From assembly GCF_001955655.1 (NCBI RefSeq), contig NZ_MSPW01000005.1, positions 186,001 through 250,000 of the forward strand: 64,000 nt of DNA, given 5' to 3'. The first letter of the stretch is position 1, and each line of letters opens with the position of its first letter. Below the pieces are notes generated by a model. That model was given only the letters and a program-made list of their open reading frames with translations. It was not told the DNA's origin and made no database searches. Positions 25,733 to 34,783 of the stretch are shown piece after piece. Source of the DNA: Viridibacillus arenosi (GTDB lineage: Bacteria; Bacillota; Bacilli; Bacillales_A; Planococcaceae). A program made the position numbers and the translations under genes.

Positions 25733-26791
25733 TTATTTTTTCGCTGTATATTTCTTAACGGCAGGTAATATTTCCGTTGCAATAAGTTCAATGTTCTTCG
25801 CAATTTTATCGAATGGTACGCCACCAAAATCTATTTGTGCCATAAAACGCTGTTGCCCAAACAATTCATATTGATAGAGCATTTTTTCAATAATTTGTTG
25901 TGGGCTACCAATCATTAATGCGTCACGATAATCAGTCGATTGCGCAAATTGTTGTTTTGGATAGCCACCACCACGTAAAGCAAGCATGCCTGAATTAGCG
26001 TGTGGATAGTACTCACGAAGTGCATCCTGAGTAGTTTCGGCTGTGTAGAAAAGACTTGTTGTCGCAATTGGTAACGCCGCAGGATCAAAGCCACTGCGCT
26101 CTGCTGCTTCTCGATATGCATCAACAGAAACTTTAAAATTTTTAGCAGGACCACCAAGTGTTGTCAGCATCATCGGTACACCAGCATACCCAGCTTTAAT
26201 TGCACTAGCAGGTGGTCCACCTACTGCACGCCAAATCGGCATATGTCCACCCTCGGGTTGAGGTAAAATGGAAGCACTTTTTAGCGGTGCACGGAACTGT
26301 CCTTCCCACGTTACTTTATCCTCATTGTTTAACTTCAATAGAAGCTCCATTTTTTCTTCAAATAATTCTTCGTAATCGCGTACATCATATCCAAGTAAAC
26401 TATATGCTCCAACACGTGAACCACGACCAGCAACAATTTCTGCTCGACCTTTAGAAATTAAATCTAGTGTGGCAAAATCTTCATATACACGTACAGGATC
26501 AGAAGTACTTAATACCGTTGCAGAACTAGCAATTTTAATGTTTTTTGTTGCTTGAGCAATCGCACCTAAAATAACCGTATGTGCTTGTGTGGTAAAATAC
26601 TGTTGATGACTTTCACCAACTGCAAATACATCAAGTCCCGCTTCATCAGCTAATTTACTTGCTTCAATCAATTCATGAATACGCTGTTCAGCACTTATCA
26701 AAGTACCTGTATGAGGGTTCATTAAATGATCCCCAATCGAATATAAACCAAATTCAATCCCTTTATCTTTATCAATACGATATTGTTCCAT
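25733..26791 (-). CDS. LLM-class flavin-dependent oxidoreductase
   Basis: A 352-residue bacterial-luciferase-like (alpha/beta barrel) enzyme. Family features are FGLYSIGDH, GLDVFAVGESHQ, TVLSTSDPVRVYEDFATLD and RAEIVAGRGS. These enzymes use reduced FMN, here probably from the neighbouring reductase, to oxidise organic or sulfur compounds. The dioxygenase and MarR genes upstream suggest it takes part in aromatic or quinone turnover or detoxification. The start at 26791 lies nine bases after AAAGGAG; an ATG two codons earlier is too close to that site. Confidence 0.82.
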   Translation of the reverse strand: MEQYRIDKDKGIEFGLYSIGDHLMNPHTGTLISAEQRIHELIEASKLADEAGLDVFAVGESHQQYFTTQAHTVILGAIAQATKNIKIASSATVLSTSDPVRVYEDFATLDLISKGRAEIVAGRGSRVGAYSLLGYDVRDYEELFEEKMELLLKLNNEDKVTWEGQFRAPLKSASILPQPEGGHMPIWRAVGGPPASAIKAGYAGVPMMLTTLGGPAKNFKVSVDAYREAAERSGFDPAALPIATTSLFYTAETTQDALREYYPHANSGMLALRGGGYPKQQFAQSTDYRDALMIGSPQQIIEKMLYQYELFGQQRFMAQIDFGGVPFDKIAKNIELIATEILPAVKKYTAKK

Positions 26792-26806
26792 TTTCATTCG
26801 CTCCTT

Positions 26807-27748
26807 TTAATCAAGTGGCACTAACTTTGCTTCTATTTCTGAACGTTTTTCTTCTAAAAAAGGTGGTAAATCTAATTTTCCTCCGAGCTCTTCTACCGTC
26901 GAATCTGCAGTGAAACCAGGACCATCTGTCGCAATTTCAATTAAAATCCCATTTGATTCGCGGAAGTATAAGCTTTGGAAATAGAAACGATTTACAATCC
27001 CTGTTGAGTGGAAGCCTCGTTCTTTTATGACTTCATCCCAATAGCGCAACTCATTTTCGTCCTTTGCACGTATCGCTAGATGATGAATACTCCCTCGCCC
27101 TGGTTTTTCACTTGGTCCTTCCTGTTGTTTAATAACAATCTCTCCAAATGACTGTCCTGCCTTAGATTGAAATATTGCTTCTTTTTCAGAACGCGATACT
27201 TCCACGTAACCAAACATATCCTTTAAAGTTTTCGCTAAACGTTCTAAGTACCGTACCGTTATTTCTACTGTACCCATCCCTAAAATTCGATGCTTTGGCT
27301 CGACGATAGAATCTTGCCATTCTGACCATTTTTCAGGAACTTCTTCGCCATCATTATTGATTAGAATCATTCGTAAGCCTTCAAAGTCTTCGAAATGTAA
27401 CGCATCTCTGCCGGCATAACTTGTAATTTCTCCATGCTTTACATCCAATAGCTCAAAGCGTCTTTGCCAATACTCAAGACTTTCAAATGAAGGTACAAGT
27501 AAACCAATTTGTGTGATTGCATTTGTACCGCGGACTGTTCTTCCTGCAATAGGCATTTCAAAGAACGATAACTCTGTTCCAGCACTACCTGTTAAATCTC
27601 CATAAAAAAGATGATACATGCTGGGGTCATCCTGATTAACTGTTTTCTTCACTCTACGTAGCCCTAATACTTTTTGATAAAATTGATTATTTAATTGAGC
27701 ATTTTTTGTAATCATCGAAATATGATGATGTCCAGAAATTGTATGCAA
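26807..27748 (-). CDS. VOC ring-cleaving dioxygenase (MhqA/MhqO-like), module A
   Basis: A 313-residue protein of two vicinal-oxygen-chelate domains, the size of B. subtilis MhqA/MhqE/MhqO hydroquinone dioxygenases. Metal-ligand candidates are His in SGHHHISM, His in GSIHHLAI and Glu in ILIEIATDGPGF. The stretch LRRVKKTVNQDD is characteristic of the group. The expected role is cleavage of hydroquinone-type rings. The start is TTG at 27748 behind GAGGAGG. A 12-base palindrome sits upstream between this gene and its MarR gene. About half of its residues appear shared with the second dioxygenase at 29033. Confidence 0.82.
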   Translation of the reverse strand: MHTISGHHHISMITKNAQLNNQFYQKVLGLRRVKKTVNQDDPSMYHLFYGDLTGSAGTELSFFEMPIAGRTVRGTNAITQIGLLVPSFESLEYWQRRFELLDVKHGEITSYAGRDALHFEDFEGLRMILINNDGEEVPEKWSEWQDSIVEPKHRILGMGTVEITVRYLERLAKTLKDMFGYVEVSRSEKEAIFQSKAGQSFGEIVIKQQEGPSEKPGRGSIHHLAIRAKDENELRYWDEVIKERGFHSTGIVNRFYFQSLYFRESNGILIEIATDGPGFTADSTVEELGGKLDLPPFLEEKRSEIEAKLVPLD

Positions 27749-27767
27749 AGTTGTTCCTCCTCTTAAC

Positions 27768-27779
27768 TTGACTAGTCAA
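27768..27779. promoter_or_regulatory. Palindrome between marR and dioxygenase, module A
   Basis: TTGACTAGTCAA is a perfect 12-base palindrome between the MarR gene and the dioxygenase gene. It could be an internal operator for the MarR protein. It does not resemble the MhqR-type box found in module B. Confidence 0.4.
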
Positions 27780-27798
27780 ATGATGATGTAAAAAAAAA

Positions 27799-28242
27799 TT
27801 ACTCAGGCGGTAATTCTCTTTTTTGACTATATTTATGAACACGAGTCATTAATTCATATAGAGTTTTTTGTTCTTCTTCGTTTAGTACATCATCAAAAAA
27901 TGAAGTTTGAAATGCTAGTTGCTCTGGCATTGCTTGATCTAAAATAGCTTCTGCTTTCGCAGTCAGGTTAATTGTTTTCGTTTTCCAATCTTGTTTACGT
28001 ACAATGTAATTTTCTTTTTCAAGGCGTGCTAGCATACGCGAAATACCACCTTGCGTAACTGTTACCTTCTCAGCTAATTCACTTTGTGTAAGGGGCTGAT
28101 ATATACGAATTTGCATTAGTACATCAAATTGAGCAGTTGTTAAATCAAAACGTTTTAAAAAGTCATTCGACAATTGATTACTTTGATTCGTAAAACGCAT
28201 TAAACGCAGCCAGATTAATGACCCCATTGTATTATTACGCAT
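27799..28242 (-). CDS. MarR-family regulator, module A
   Basis: A 147-residue winged-helix regulator: dimerisation helices at both ends, recognition region [27 protein letters not shown] split over helices 3 and 4, and a wing with [17 protein letters not shown]. It lacks cysteine, so thiol-based sensing of the YodB or OhrR kind is unlikely; direct ligand binding is more probable. It is the first gene of the four-gene module and probably represses it. GGAGG precedes the ATG. A nine-base inverted repeat overlaps its likely promoter. Confidence 0.82.
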   Translation of the reverse strand: MRNNTMGSLIWLRLMRFTNQSNQLSNDFLKRFDLTTAQFDVLMQIRIYQPLTQSELAEKVTVTQGGISRMLARLEKENYIVRKQDWKTKTINLTAKAEAILDQAMPEQLAFQTSFFDDVLNEEEQKTLYELMTRVHKYSQKRELPPE

Positions 28243-28269
28243 ATGTTTTCCTCCGAATCGTTGTTCTTG

Positions 28270-28295
28270 TTATCACTTTACTACGCAAGTGATAA
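28270..28295. promoter_or_regulatory. Inverted repeat in the module A marR promoter
   Basis: TTATCACTT (28270-28278) and AAGTGATAA (28287-28295) form a perfect nine-base inverted repeat with an eight-base spacer. On the minus strand it overlaps a possible promoter, TTGATA then 17 bases then TAAAGT, so a bound MarR dimer would block transcription. Autoregulation is inferred. Confidence 0.5.
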
Positions 28296-28340
28296 AATAT
28301 CAAGTAATTGAACTTATCATTTGATTGACTTTAGTTGTTA

Positions 28341-28368
28341 AAAAAGGAGAGAATTTTTTATTCCCTCC
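28341..28368 (-). terminator. Terminator separating modules B and A
   Basis: On the minus strand GGAGGGAAT pairs with ATTCTCTCC (one G-T pair), loop AAAAA, then TTTTTTAAC. It follows the flavin reductase stop at 28389 by 20 bases. Confidence 0.7.
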
Positions 28369-28388
28369 TCTTACTGCTATCATTTCTT

Positions 28389-28928
28389 TTATTTACGTAA
28401 AGGTTTTAATGCGCCACTCCAAGCAATGACTTGATCTAGCATATCGTTAACAGATGCCGCTTGAACGTCGGCTGGTTTGAAAACACTACCGTTCTCAAAA
28501 TCAGTAAATAATGATAATGCAGGATGTACACGAACATCTGCAACTAATAATTCTCCAAGAATTCCACGTAAATGTTCAGCTGCACGCGCACCGCCTACTG
28601 AACCATAACTTACGATACCTGCTGCTTTGTTATTCCACTCAGCACGTAGTAAATCCAATGCATTTTTTAATGCTCCCGTAATACTGTGATTGTATTCTTG
28701 AACAATGAATACAAATCCATCACAGCCATTAATTTTCTCCGACCAACCGCTAATTCCTTGAGTATCACCATTTGGATCTCCTAAAAACGGTAATTTAAAG
28801 TCTGCGATATCAATGATTTCATAGTCTGCATCCCCACGTTGATCAGCAAGACCCTTCACCCATTCCCCTACTTGTGGACTTACTCGACCTTCACGTGTAC
28901 TTCCTAAAACAATACCTATTTTCAACAT
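28389..28928 (-). CDS. NADPH-dependent FMN reductase, module B
   Basis: A 179-residue flavodoxin-like quinone/FMN reductase. It begins LKIGIVLGSTREGRVSPQVG, the phosphate loop of the family, and has the flavin segment QEYNHSITGALKNALD. It probably reduces quinones or azo compounds by two electrons, or supplies reduced flavin, alongside the dioxygenase upstream. The start at 28928 has AGGAGG seven bases before it. An in-frame GTG at 29006 would add 26 residues and also has a weak GAGGTG, so a longer form cannot be excluded. Confidence 0.8.
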   Translation of the reverse strand: MLKIGIVLGSTREGRVSPQVGEWVKGLADQRGDADYEIIDIADFKLPFLGDPNGDTQGISGWSEKINGCDGFVFIVQEYNHSITGALKNALDLLRAEWNNKAAGIVSYGSVGGARAAEHLRGILGELLVADVRVHPALSLFTDFENGSVFKPADVQAASVNDMLDQVIAWSGALKPLRK

Positions 28929-29032
28929 TTTTTTTCCTCCTAAATCTTCTTCTGTATTTTTAGTAGCTTTTCCAAACAACTTATCAATAAAACCCAATTC
29001 TTTCACCTCATAGAATAATACTTGCCCTTCTC

Positions 29033-30010
29033 TTACTCTTTAATAAACTCTTTTGTGCTTCTTACTGTATCAATTGGACGAACTAATTTTTCGATTTGCT
29101 CACGTTTTGGTTCTAAAAATGGAGGTAAAGATAACTTTTCTCCAAGTGTTTCATAAGGTTCATCACCCATAAAGCCAGGACCATCCGTTGCAAACTCAAA
29201 TAAAATTCCTTGTGCAACTCTTACATACAATGACTCAAAGAAATGACGATTAACGTAACCTGACGTATTAAATCCGAAACCTTCCATACGCTGGATCCAC
29301 TCTTCTAAAACAGAACGGTCTTCTATGCGGTATGCCGTGTGATGAACTGATCCATAGCCTTGTTGTGCTTGAGGGAGAATTGTATTGTACTCCACGACAA
29401 CTTGTGCACCGTTACCTCCCTCGCCAACTTCAAACAAGTGGAATGGCCCTTCTTGAGCAATTTCTTTAAATGCTAGTGCTTTTTCCATCATTTCTTTAAA
29501 GTAATCAAAGTTAGCAATGCGGATAAAGATCGGTCCTAATCCTGTTATTGCATATTCTAAAGGAACAGGCCCATCTTGCCATGGTGTACCACTAGCTACT
29601 CCTTTATTGTTTTCATCAGAAATTAGTTGGTAGCGCTGATCATCAAAATCTACAAAAGAAAGAGTCTTTTTACCAAATTGTTCAATAATACCAGTATGTG
29701 CTACTTTTAATCGATCAAAACGTTCTACCCAATAATTTAATGCTGTATCACTTGGAACACGGAATGATGTTTTTGAAATTTCGTTTGTACCATGTACCCC
29801 TTTAGGGATGCCAGGGAAATCAAAGAAAGTCATATCCGTTCCTGCACTCCCTTTATCATCTGCAAAAAATAAATGATACGTTTGAATATCATCTTGGTTA
29901 ACTGTTTTTTTCACTAAACGCATTCCTAAAACATATGTGAAAAATTCGTAGTTTTTTTCTGCACTACTTGTTATAGCTGTTACATGGTGAATTCCCTTTA
30001 AATGGTTCAT
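29033..30010 (-). CDS. VOC ring-cleaving dioxygenase (MhqO-like), module B
   Basis: A 325-residue two-domain VOC protein. The N-terminus LKGIHHVTAITS and the stretch LVKKTVNQDD are typical of MhqO/MhqA proteins; metal-ligand candidates are His in GIHHVT, His in GSVHHTAYR and Glu in ILFEFATDGPGF. The likely reaction is ring opening of hydroquinones under quinone stress. The start at 30010 follows GGAGGA by seven bases. A near-textbook MhqR operator lies 41 bases upstream, so this gene should be derepressed by quinones, with the flavin reductase 26 to 100 bases downstream cotranscribed. Confidence 0.85.
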   Translation of the reverse strand: MNHLKGIHHVTAITSSAEKNYEFFTYVLGMRLVKKTVNQDDIQTYHLFFADDKGSAGTDMTFFDFPGIPKGVHGTNEISKTSFRVPSDTALNYWVERFDRLKVAHTGIIEQFGKKTLSFVDFDDQRYQLISDENNKGVASGTPWQDGPVPLEYAITGLGPIFIRIANFDYFKEMMEKALAFKEIAQEGPFHLFEVGEGGNGAQVVVEYNTILPQAQQGYGSVHHTAYRIEDRSVLEEWIQRMEGFGFNTSGYVNRHFFESLYVRVAQGILFEFATDGPGFMGDEPYETLGEKLSLPPFLEPKREQIEKLVRPIDTVRSTKEFIKE

Positions 30011-30050
30011 ATTATATTCCTCCATAATTATATTTAGTTTATCCACTAAA

Positions 30051-30072
30051 TATATCTCGATTTCGAGATATA
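30051..30072. promoter_or_regulatory. MhqR-type operator before the module B dioxygenase
   Basis: TATATCTCGA (30051-30060) and TCGAGATATA (30063-30072) form a perfect ten-base inverted repeat with a two-base centre. The core TATCTCGA...TCGAGATA corresponds to the MhqR box I recall from B. subtilis. The regulator gene next to it reads like MhqR. Confidence 0.7.
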
Positions 30073-30085
30073 CGGTTAAAAAAAT

Positions 30086-30520
30086 TTATATATCCTTTGC
30101 GTGAATGCCAACTCTCTTCAGAAGATCAATGAAAATTTCTAATTCCTGATCGGATAATTCTTCAAAGATTGCATTGACTTTCTTCTCATGCTTAGGAAAC
30201 GTGTTATCCATAAATACTTTTCCTAATTCCGTAATCGTTGCATAAGTTACTCGACGATCATCAGGACAAGCTCTTCGACGTACTAACTCTTTTTTCTCTA
30301 ATTTATCTACAACATAAGTAATACTACTACTTGCAATTAAAATTTTCTTACCAATATGTTGTATAGGCTGTTCACCCTTATGATATAGCAATTCCAAGAC
30401 TGCAAATTCGGTTTGATTTAAACCATACTGTTGCATGTCTTTTCTCACAACATCTTGAACAGATTGTGATGCTCGAAGTAATACTGTCAGTGCTTTGAGA
30501 TTATTATTTATTTGCATCAT
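30086..30520 (-). CDS. mhqR: MarR-family quinone-responsive repressor MhqR
   Basis: A 144-residue MarR protein. QYGLNQTEFAVLELLYHKGEQP, SSSITYVVDKLEKKELVRR and DDRRVTYATITELG follow B. subtilis MhqR, which represses dioxygenase and quinone reductase genes and responds to methylhydroquinone and related compounds. The single wing cysteine is in RRACPDDRR. AAAGGAG precedes tandem ATGs. Operator-like sequences lie both in front of this gene and in front of the dioxygenase gene downstream, so it should control itself and the module. Confidence 0.78.
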   Translation of the reverse strand: MMQINNNLKALTVLLRASQSVQDVVRKDMQQYGLNQTEFAVLELLYHKGEQPIQHIGKKILIASSSITYVVDKLEKKELVRRRACPDDRRVTYATITELGKVFMDNTFPKHEKKVNAIFEELSDQELEIFIDLLKRVGIHAKDI

Positions 30521-30545
30521 ATTTTTCTCCTTTCGAAGAATATAA

Positions 30546-30580
30546 TTATCTCGAATTCATTTATCTTGAATTTAAGATAA
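30546..30580. promoter_or_regulatory. MhqR-like sites in the mhqR promoter
   Basis: TTATCTTGAATTTAAGATAA (30561-30580) is a near-perfect inverted repeat with the TATCT...AGATA ends of the MhqR box, and TTATCTCGAATTC (30546-30558) contains a further left half. They lie 25-60 bases upstream of the mhqR start, fitting autoregulation. Confidence 0.55.
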
Positions 30581-30705
30581 ATTTAACAGAGATTTTTTAC
30601 GTTGTCAACAGATTGAATTATAGATTATTGCCATGAACTAAACTTTATTAACAATTACTGAAACTAAAGATTGTCGATTTTTACTTTCTCATTTTTTCAA
30701 AAAGA

Positions 30706-30740
30706 AAAAGCCTGTTTTGAATAGAATCATCAAAACAAGC
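30706..30740 (-). terminator. Terminator after the yhcN-like gene
   Basis: On the minus strand GCTTGTTTTGA pairs with TCAAAACAGGC (one G-T pair), followed by TTTTTCTTTTTG, 45 bases past the stop. Confidence 0.75.
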
Positions 30741-30784
30741 TCTAATTACTTGTTATCCTTTAAATTACTTCCTTACAGTAATAC

Positions 30785-31300
30785 TTAACGGGCATCAGGG
30801 AATACTCTTTTTACCGTATCCGAAAATTCTTTAAAAATCCCTTCAACCGGCTCATTTGCTCTGATTTTTTCCCCATATTCATTCATTTGTTTAACAAAAT
30901 CAGGATTTAGGGACACATATACATTTTTGAAATCAGCATTCGCTGCTCTTGCTTGATCTGCAATCTTATCCTCAAGCGTTTTATCTCCATTAACGCCCTC
31001 TTTCAGCGTAACCGCTACATAAGCATTTTTATTCGTTACAATAACATTTGCTTTTTCTACTTCCTCCATTTTAGCAATTTTGTCTGCAACGTCATCTGCC
31101 AATTCTAGTCTATGTTCATCATTAGTCGGTGTTTTTTCTGTTGTTGTTTCCTCGTCCTTAACTGTTTCATTTGCGCCATTCGTCGTTTCATCTTTAACTG
31201 TTTCATTTGTGGCCGTTTCATTTGAATTTCTATTCGTTCCACATGCAGCTAAAGAACCCATAAGTAGTACCACCATAGATAGTTGTAAAATTTTACTCAA
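30785..31300 (-). CDS. YhcN/YlaJ-family sporulation lipoprotein
   Basis: A 171-residue lipoprotein. The signal peptide ends in lipobox SLAAC (Cys20), followed by a low-complexity Thr/Asn/Glu region of about 40 residues with repeated NETVKDE units, then the YhcN/YlaJ domain (about 65-165: LADDVADKIAKMEEVEKANV, NKNAYVAV). Family members are made in the forespore or found in the spore membrane, which marks the organism as a spore former. The start is TTG at 31300 behind GGGAGG. Sigma-G control is expected from the family but I could not define the promoter. Confidence 0.82.
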   Translation of the reverse strand: MSKILQLSMVVLLMGSLAACGTNRNSNETATNETVKDETTNGANETVKDEETTTEKTPTNDEHRLELADDVADKIAKMEEVEKANVIVTNKNAYVAVTLKEGVNGDKTLEDKIADQARAANADFKNVYVSLNPDFVKQMNEYGEKIRANEPVEGIFKEFSDTVKRVFPDAR

Positions 31301-31578
31301 TTAAAATCCTCCCTTTTATAAGTTAGTGAGGTTAGGTTGCACTATTTTTAATTGTTTATTCCTTACTTTAACAAACATACGGAAAATTAATTTTGCAAAA
31401 ATGCTCTGTACAAACATTTGCTAAAATAAATCACTCTATTCCATTTATCCAGAGAACCTATAATTTTTTTTAACTATTAATAAAAAAATTCGATACTATT
31501 TGAAAATTGCACTTATTATTATAAAAATTAAATCGATATAGATATAAGTAAAAGAAAAAATATACTCGGAGATGAAAC

Positions 31579-33318
31579 ATGAAAAAGGCCAAAATAACAC
31601 TTACAAGAAAATTAATAATACTATGTACGCTTCTATTGATTATTCCTACATCAATCATTGGAATCAGTACATACTCTACTTCAAAAAAGGAACTAACAGC
31701 TTCTGGTAAAGAGGAACTACAGCAAAGTACACATATGGTTATTGCTATGATTGCTCTATTAAATCAAGAAGTTGAGGCGGGAAATCTGACACTAGAAGAA
31801 GCTCAAGAAAAATTAAAAGTTGAATTATTCGGGAAAAAGGACGCCGACAATATACGACCAATTAAAGAAGAATATACTATTAGAGGTACCGGTTTTGTTT
31901 ATGCCGTCGACGAAAATGCTGTTAACGTGATGGATCCTAGAAATGAAGGAACAGAACTCATAAATACAGAAACAGAAGACGGTGTATTCATAGGAAAAGA
32001 ACTTTTAAAAGCAGGAGAAAAAGGTGGTTATTTTACTTACAAATGGATGAATGCAAAAACCAATAAAATTGAAGGAAATATAGCTTACGCTCAGAAAGAA
32101 CCTAATTGGGGATGGACAGTTGCTGCCAAATCATTTGAAAGGGAATTTAATGACGGTGCCTCAAAAGTAGCGATCACAATTGGCATTATTGGAGGTTTAT
32201 CTGTAATCCTAGGAATTATCGCTGCCTACTTTTTCTCTAGAAGATTAACGAAGCCAGTTATTCAAATTAGTCACGAACTAAACCGAGCAGCCTCTGGTGA
32301 TTTTTCTGGGAACGATGTGGAAGTAACTACAAATGATGAAATTGGTCTACTGACGAATGATTTTAATACCATGAAATCCACCATGAAAGAACTTCTCACC
32401 CAAATCAGTCAATCAACAGAACATGTGGCATCATCATCAGAACAGTTAACAGCTATCGCAGATGAAACACGCAAAGCAACAGAAGAAATAACAAATTCAA
32501 TTCAGCTTATCGCGAACGGATCAGAAGAAAGTACTAATAGTCTACTAGAGAGTTCACAATCTCTGGAAGAAGTAACTGTAGCCATTCAAAATCTAGCTGA
32601 AAATGCTGCAGATATTTCTGAGGCAGGCACAATGATTATGACTCAAGCACAACAAGGTAATCTTTACGTTGAACAAACTGTACAACAAATTAACTCAATC
32701 AATCAGAAAGTGAATGCAAGTGGCGAAGTGCTACAATTACTTGATTCAAGTTCAAATGAAATTGGTGAAATTTCTAAGGTAATTACTGATATTGCCGATC
32801 AAACAAATTTACTTGCGTTAAATGCTGCAATTGAAGCCGCACGTGCAGGCGAACATGGCAAAGGATTCGCCGTTGTTGCAGAGGAAGTTCGCAAACTTGC
32901 AGAACAATCTCAAAGATCTTCTCAGCAAATTTCAAATTTAATAAAAGATATTCAGCAAAACATGTCTCGGTCAACAGAATCCATTAACCATGTTAAAGTT
33001 GAAGTACAAGATGGACTAAATATTGTCAGCAAAACTGATACAAGCTTTAAAGAAATCGTCGGTAAGCTAGAAAATATGAAAGAAAAAGTAACTGATATGG
33101 CTGCTACTGTAGAGGAAATGTCCGCTAGTGCTCAAGAAGTTGCAGCTACCGTCGTCAATAATTCACATGCTACAAAAGAAGCTTCTGAGCATTCTCAAAG
33201 AGTAGCTGCAACAACGGAAGAACAATTAGCAGCGATGCAAGAAGTCTCTTCTTCTACAAAATCGTTGTCAAACCTTGCAGTTGAATTGCAGGACTTGGTT
33301 AACAAATTTAAAATGTAA
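31579..33318 (+). CDS. Methyl-accepting chemotaxis protein with Cache domain
   Basis: A 579-residue chemoreceptor: transmembrane helices at about 10-31 and 196-219, a periplasm-facing sCache_2-like sensor between them ([33 protein letters not shown]), HAMP (about 220-272) and a long coiled-coil signalling domain. The conserved hairpin tip is [20 protein letters not shown] plus [19 protein letters not shown], which binds CheA/CheW. sCache_2 domains often bind small organic acids, but the ligand is not predictable. CGGAGATG precedes the ATG. Monocistronic, followed by a strong terminator. Confidence 0.9.
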   Translation: MKKAKITLTRKLIILCTLLLIIPTSIIGISTYSTSKKELTASGKEELQQSTHMVIAMIALLNQEVEAGNLTLEEAQEKLKVELFGKKDADNIRPIKEEYTIRGTGFVYAVDENAVNVMDPRNEGTELINTETEDGVFIGKELLKAGEKGGYFTYKWMNAKTNKIEGNIAYAQKEPNWGWTVAAKSFEREFNDGASKVAITIGIIGGLSVILGIIAAYFFSRRLTKPVIQISHELNRAASGDFSGNDVEVTTNDEIGLLTNDFNTMKSTMKELLTQISQSTEHVASSSEQLTAIADETRKATEEITNSIQLIANGSEESTNSLLESSQSLEEVTVAIQNLAENAADISEAGTMIMTQAQQGNLYVEQTVQQINSINQKVNASGEVLQLLDSSSNEIGEISKVITDIADQTNLLALNAAIEAARAGEHGKGFAVVAEEVRKLAEQSQRSSQQISNLIKDIQQNMSRSTESINHVKVEVQDGLNIVSKTDTSFKEIVGKLENMKEKVTDMAATVEEMSASAQEVAATVVNNSHATKEASEHSQRVAATTEEQLAAMQEVSSSTKSLSNLAVELQDLVNKFKM

Positions 33319-33340
33319 GATCGATGATAATTGCAAATCT

Positions 33341-33380
33341 AAAGGCGACATTTTGTTCAATATGAAGAAATGTCGCCTTT
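33341..33380. terminator. Bidirectional terminator between chemoreceptor and DUF418 genes
   Basis: A perfect 13-base stem AAAGGCGACATTT / AAATGTCGCCTTT lies between convergent genes, with AATT/TTAG flanks on both sides. Confidence 0.75.
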
Positions 33381-33395
33381 AATTATGTTCTATTT

Positions 33396-34484
33396 TTATT
33401 TAGTTAAATATCTCATTAACCACTCTGCTGGTCCCCTTGAGTATTTTCGTTTCCAAAGTCCGCTAAATAAAATACATAAAAAATAAAATACAATACAAAA
33501 GCTGTAAATAAAGAATAGTGATTGATGCTCAGCTCGACCAATCCATTCTAAAAAACTTACACCAATCAGAATATGTGCGATGTAGTGTGTTAACGTCATT
33601 TGCCCAGAAGCAATGATTGATGTAACAAGTTTACTTTTTGAAAATCGCTCAGTGATATATAAGGAGATGATCAAAATGATAAAGGCTGAGCCACTTGTAG
33701 AGATAATATAAAGAATACTTGGCAATATAGGACCTGTATTAAATAAAAACTCCGCTACTTCGGTTTTTAAAATGGAGGCAGTTTGTGAAATCAATATCTT
33801 CGACAGAGCTTCTGAGAACACAAGAATTATCACGCCTACGATTAATACTTTGCGACGTATACGATTACTTTGCAGATCAAAACTGCCAATGACAAATCCA
33901 ACTAATATAAAGGCAAACCATGGGAAGATTGGATGATAACCATTAAAGAATAGATTACGCAAAAATCCATTAATCGTCCAAAAATCCATATAATCCATGT
34001 ACAATGCATAAGGATTCCACCCTACAAACACATCAAATGTTAACTGTAAAATTTGTGCAATCGTAACAACTGCGAGCACAATGTATAAGAGTATTTTTTG
34101 TTGGAAACTAATTAAGAATGCGATGAAAAATAAATAGACACCGTAATAATGGAGAATATCACCTGTCCACCCTACTAAATACAATCCCAAACCTACTATA
34201 AATAAAAATAATGCTCGTTTCCAAATGACGATTCGCATGTCCCCAATCAATTGATCATTGTTTCCTTCTCTTGCCTTACGAGTCATTAGCGCGATACCGA
34301 TACCCGCCAGCAATACAAAAAGTGCCGACGCTCGCCCTTCAAAAAGTGCAGTCAAATGAACTAACCAATCAGGTCCATTCGTCCCTGCTCCAGTAATAAC
34401 AGTAAAATTCACAATGAACATACCGAACATTGCTAAAGAACGAGCGAAATCGAGGCCTGTAATACGCCTTATAGTTTTACTCAC
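33396..34484 (-). CDS. DUF418/YeiB-like membrane protein
   Basis: A 362-residue polytopic membrane protein with about ten hydrophobic segments. GLDFARSLAMFGMFIVNF near the N-terminus and FEGRASALFVLLAGIGIAL are typical of the DUF418/DUF1624 group, relatives of heparan-alpha-glucosaminide acyltransferase-like proteins; QMTLTHYIAHILIG marks the C-terminal DUF418 part. Possibly an acyl-transfer membrane enzyme, but none of the close relatives has a known reaction. GTG at 34484 is the best start because AGGAG lies nine bases upstream; the ATG three codons earlier abuts the site. Confidence 0.75.
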   Translation of the reverse strand: MSKTIRRITGLDFARSLAMFGMFIVNFTVITGAGTNGPDWLVHLTALFEGRASALFVLLAGIGIALMTRKAREGNNDQLIGDMRIVIWKRALFLFIVGLGLYLVGWTGDILHYYGVYLFFIAFLISFQQKILLYIVLAVVTIAQILQLTFDVFVGWNPYALYMDYMDFWTINGFLRNLFFNGYHPIFPWFAFILVGFVIGSFDLQSNRIRRKVLIVGVIILVFSEALSKILISQTASILKTEVAEFLFNTGPILPSILYIISTSGSAFIILIISLYITERFSKSKLVTSIIASGQMTLTHYIAHILIGVSFLEWIGRAEHQSLFFIYSFCIVFYFLCILFSGLWKRKYSRGPAEWLMRYLTK

Positions 34485-34621
34485 ATAACCCATCTCCTAA
34501 ATGGTGATATCAACATCTTTCTCATAACTATTAAGAAACTAAAATATTTTCATTTTTTACCTATCGTTAGGTAAATTATAATTGAACGATGTCCATTTTT
34601 CAACATAAAGTCTTAAGAAAA

Positions 34622-34658
34622 AAAAATTCTAAATGCTATCAACTTCTGACAGCATTTA
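34622..34658 (-). terminator. Terminator after the O-methyltransferase gene
   Basis: On the minus strand CTAAATGCTGTCA pairs with TGATAGCATTTAG (one G-T pair) around a five-base loop, followed by AATTTTTTTTTC. Confidence 0.8.
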
Positions 34659-34783
34659 GGATTCTTACGGATATATAGATTGTTACGATTTTGAATTTAA
34701 ATATTTAAAAATGAATTTCGTATATGTTAACACTTCCAATACGTACAAGCGTTCCCTTTCTTAATCATACTAAAAATTAACAC

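Noticed and set aside
31513-31540. Sigma-D promoter before the chemoreceptor
   Set aside because: TCGATAT resembles the -10 element but the TAAA at the required distance is absent.
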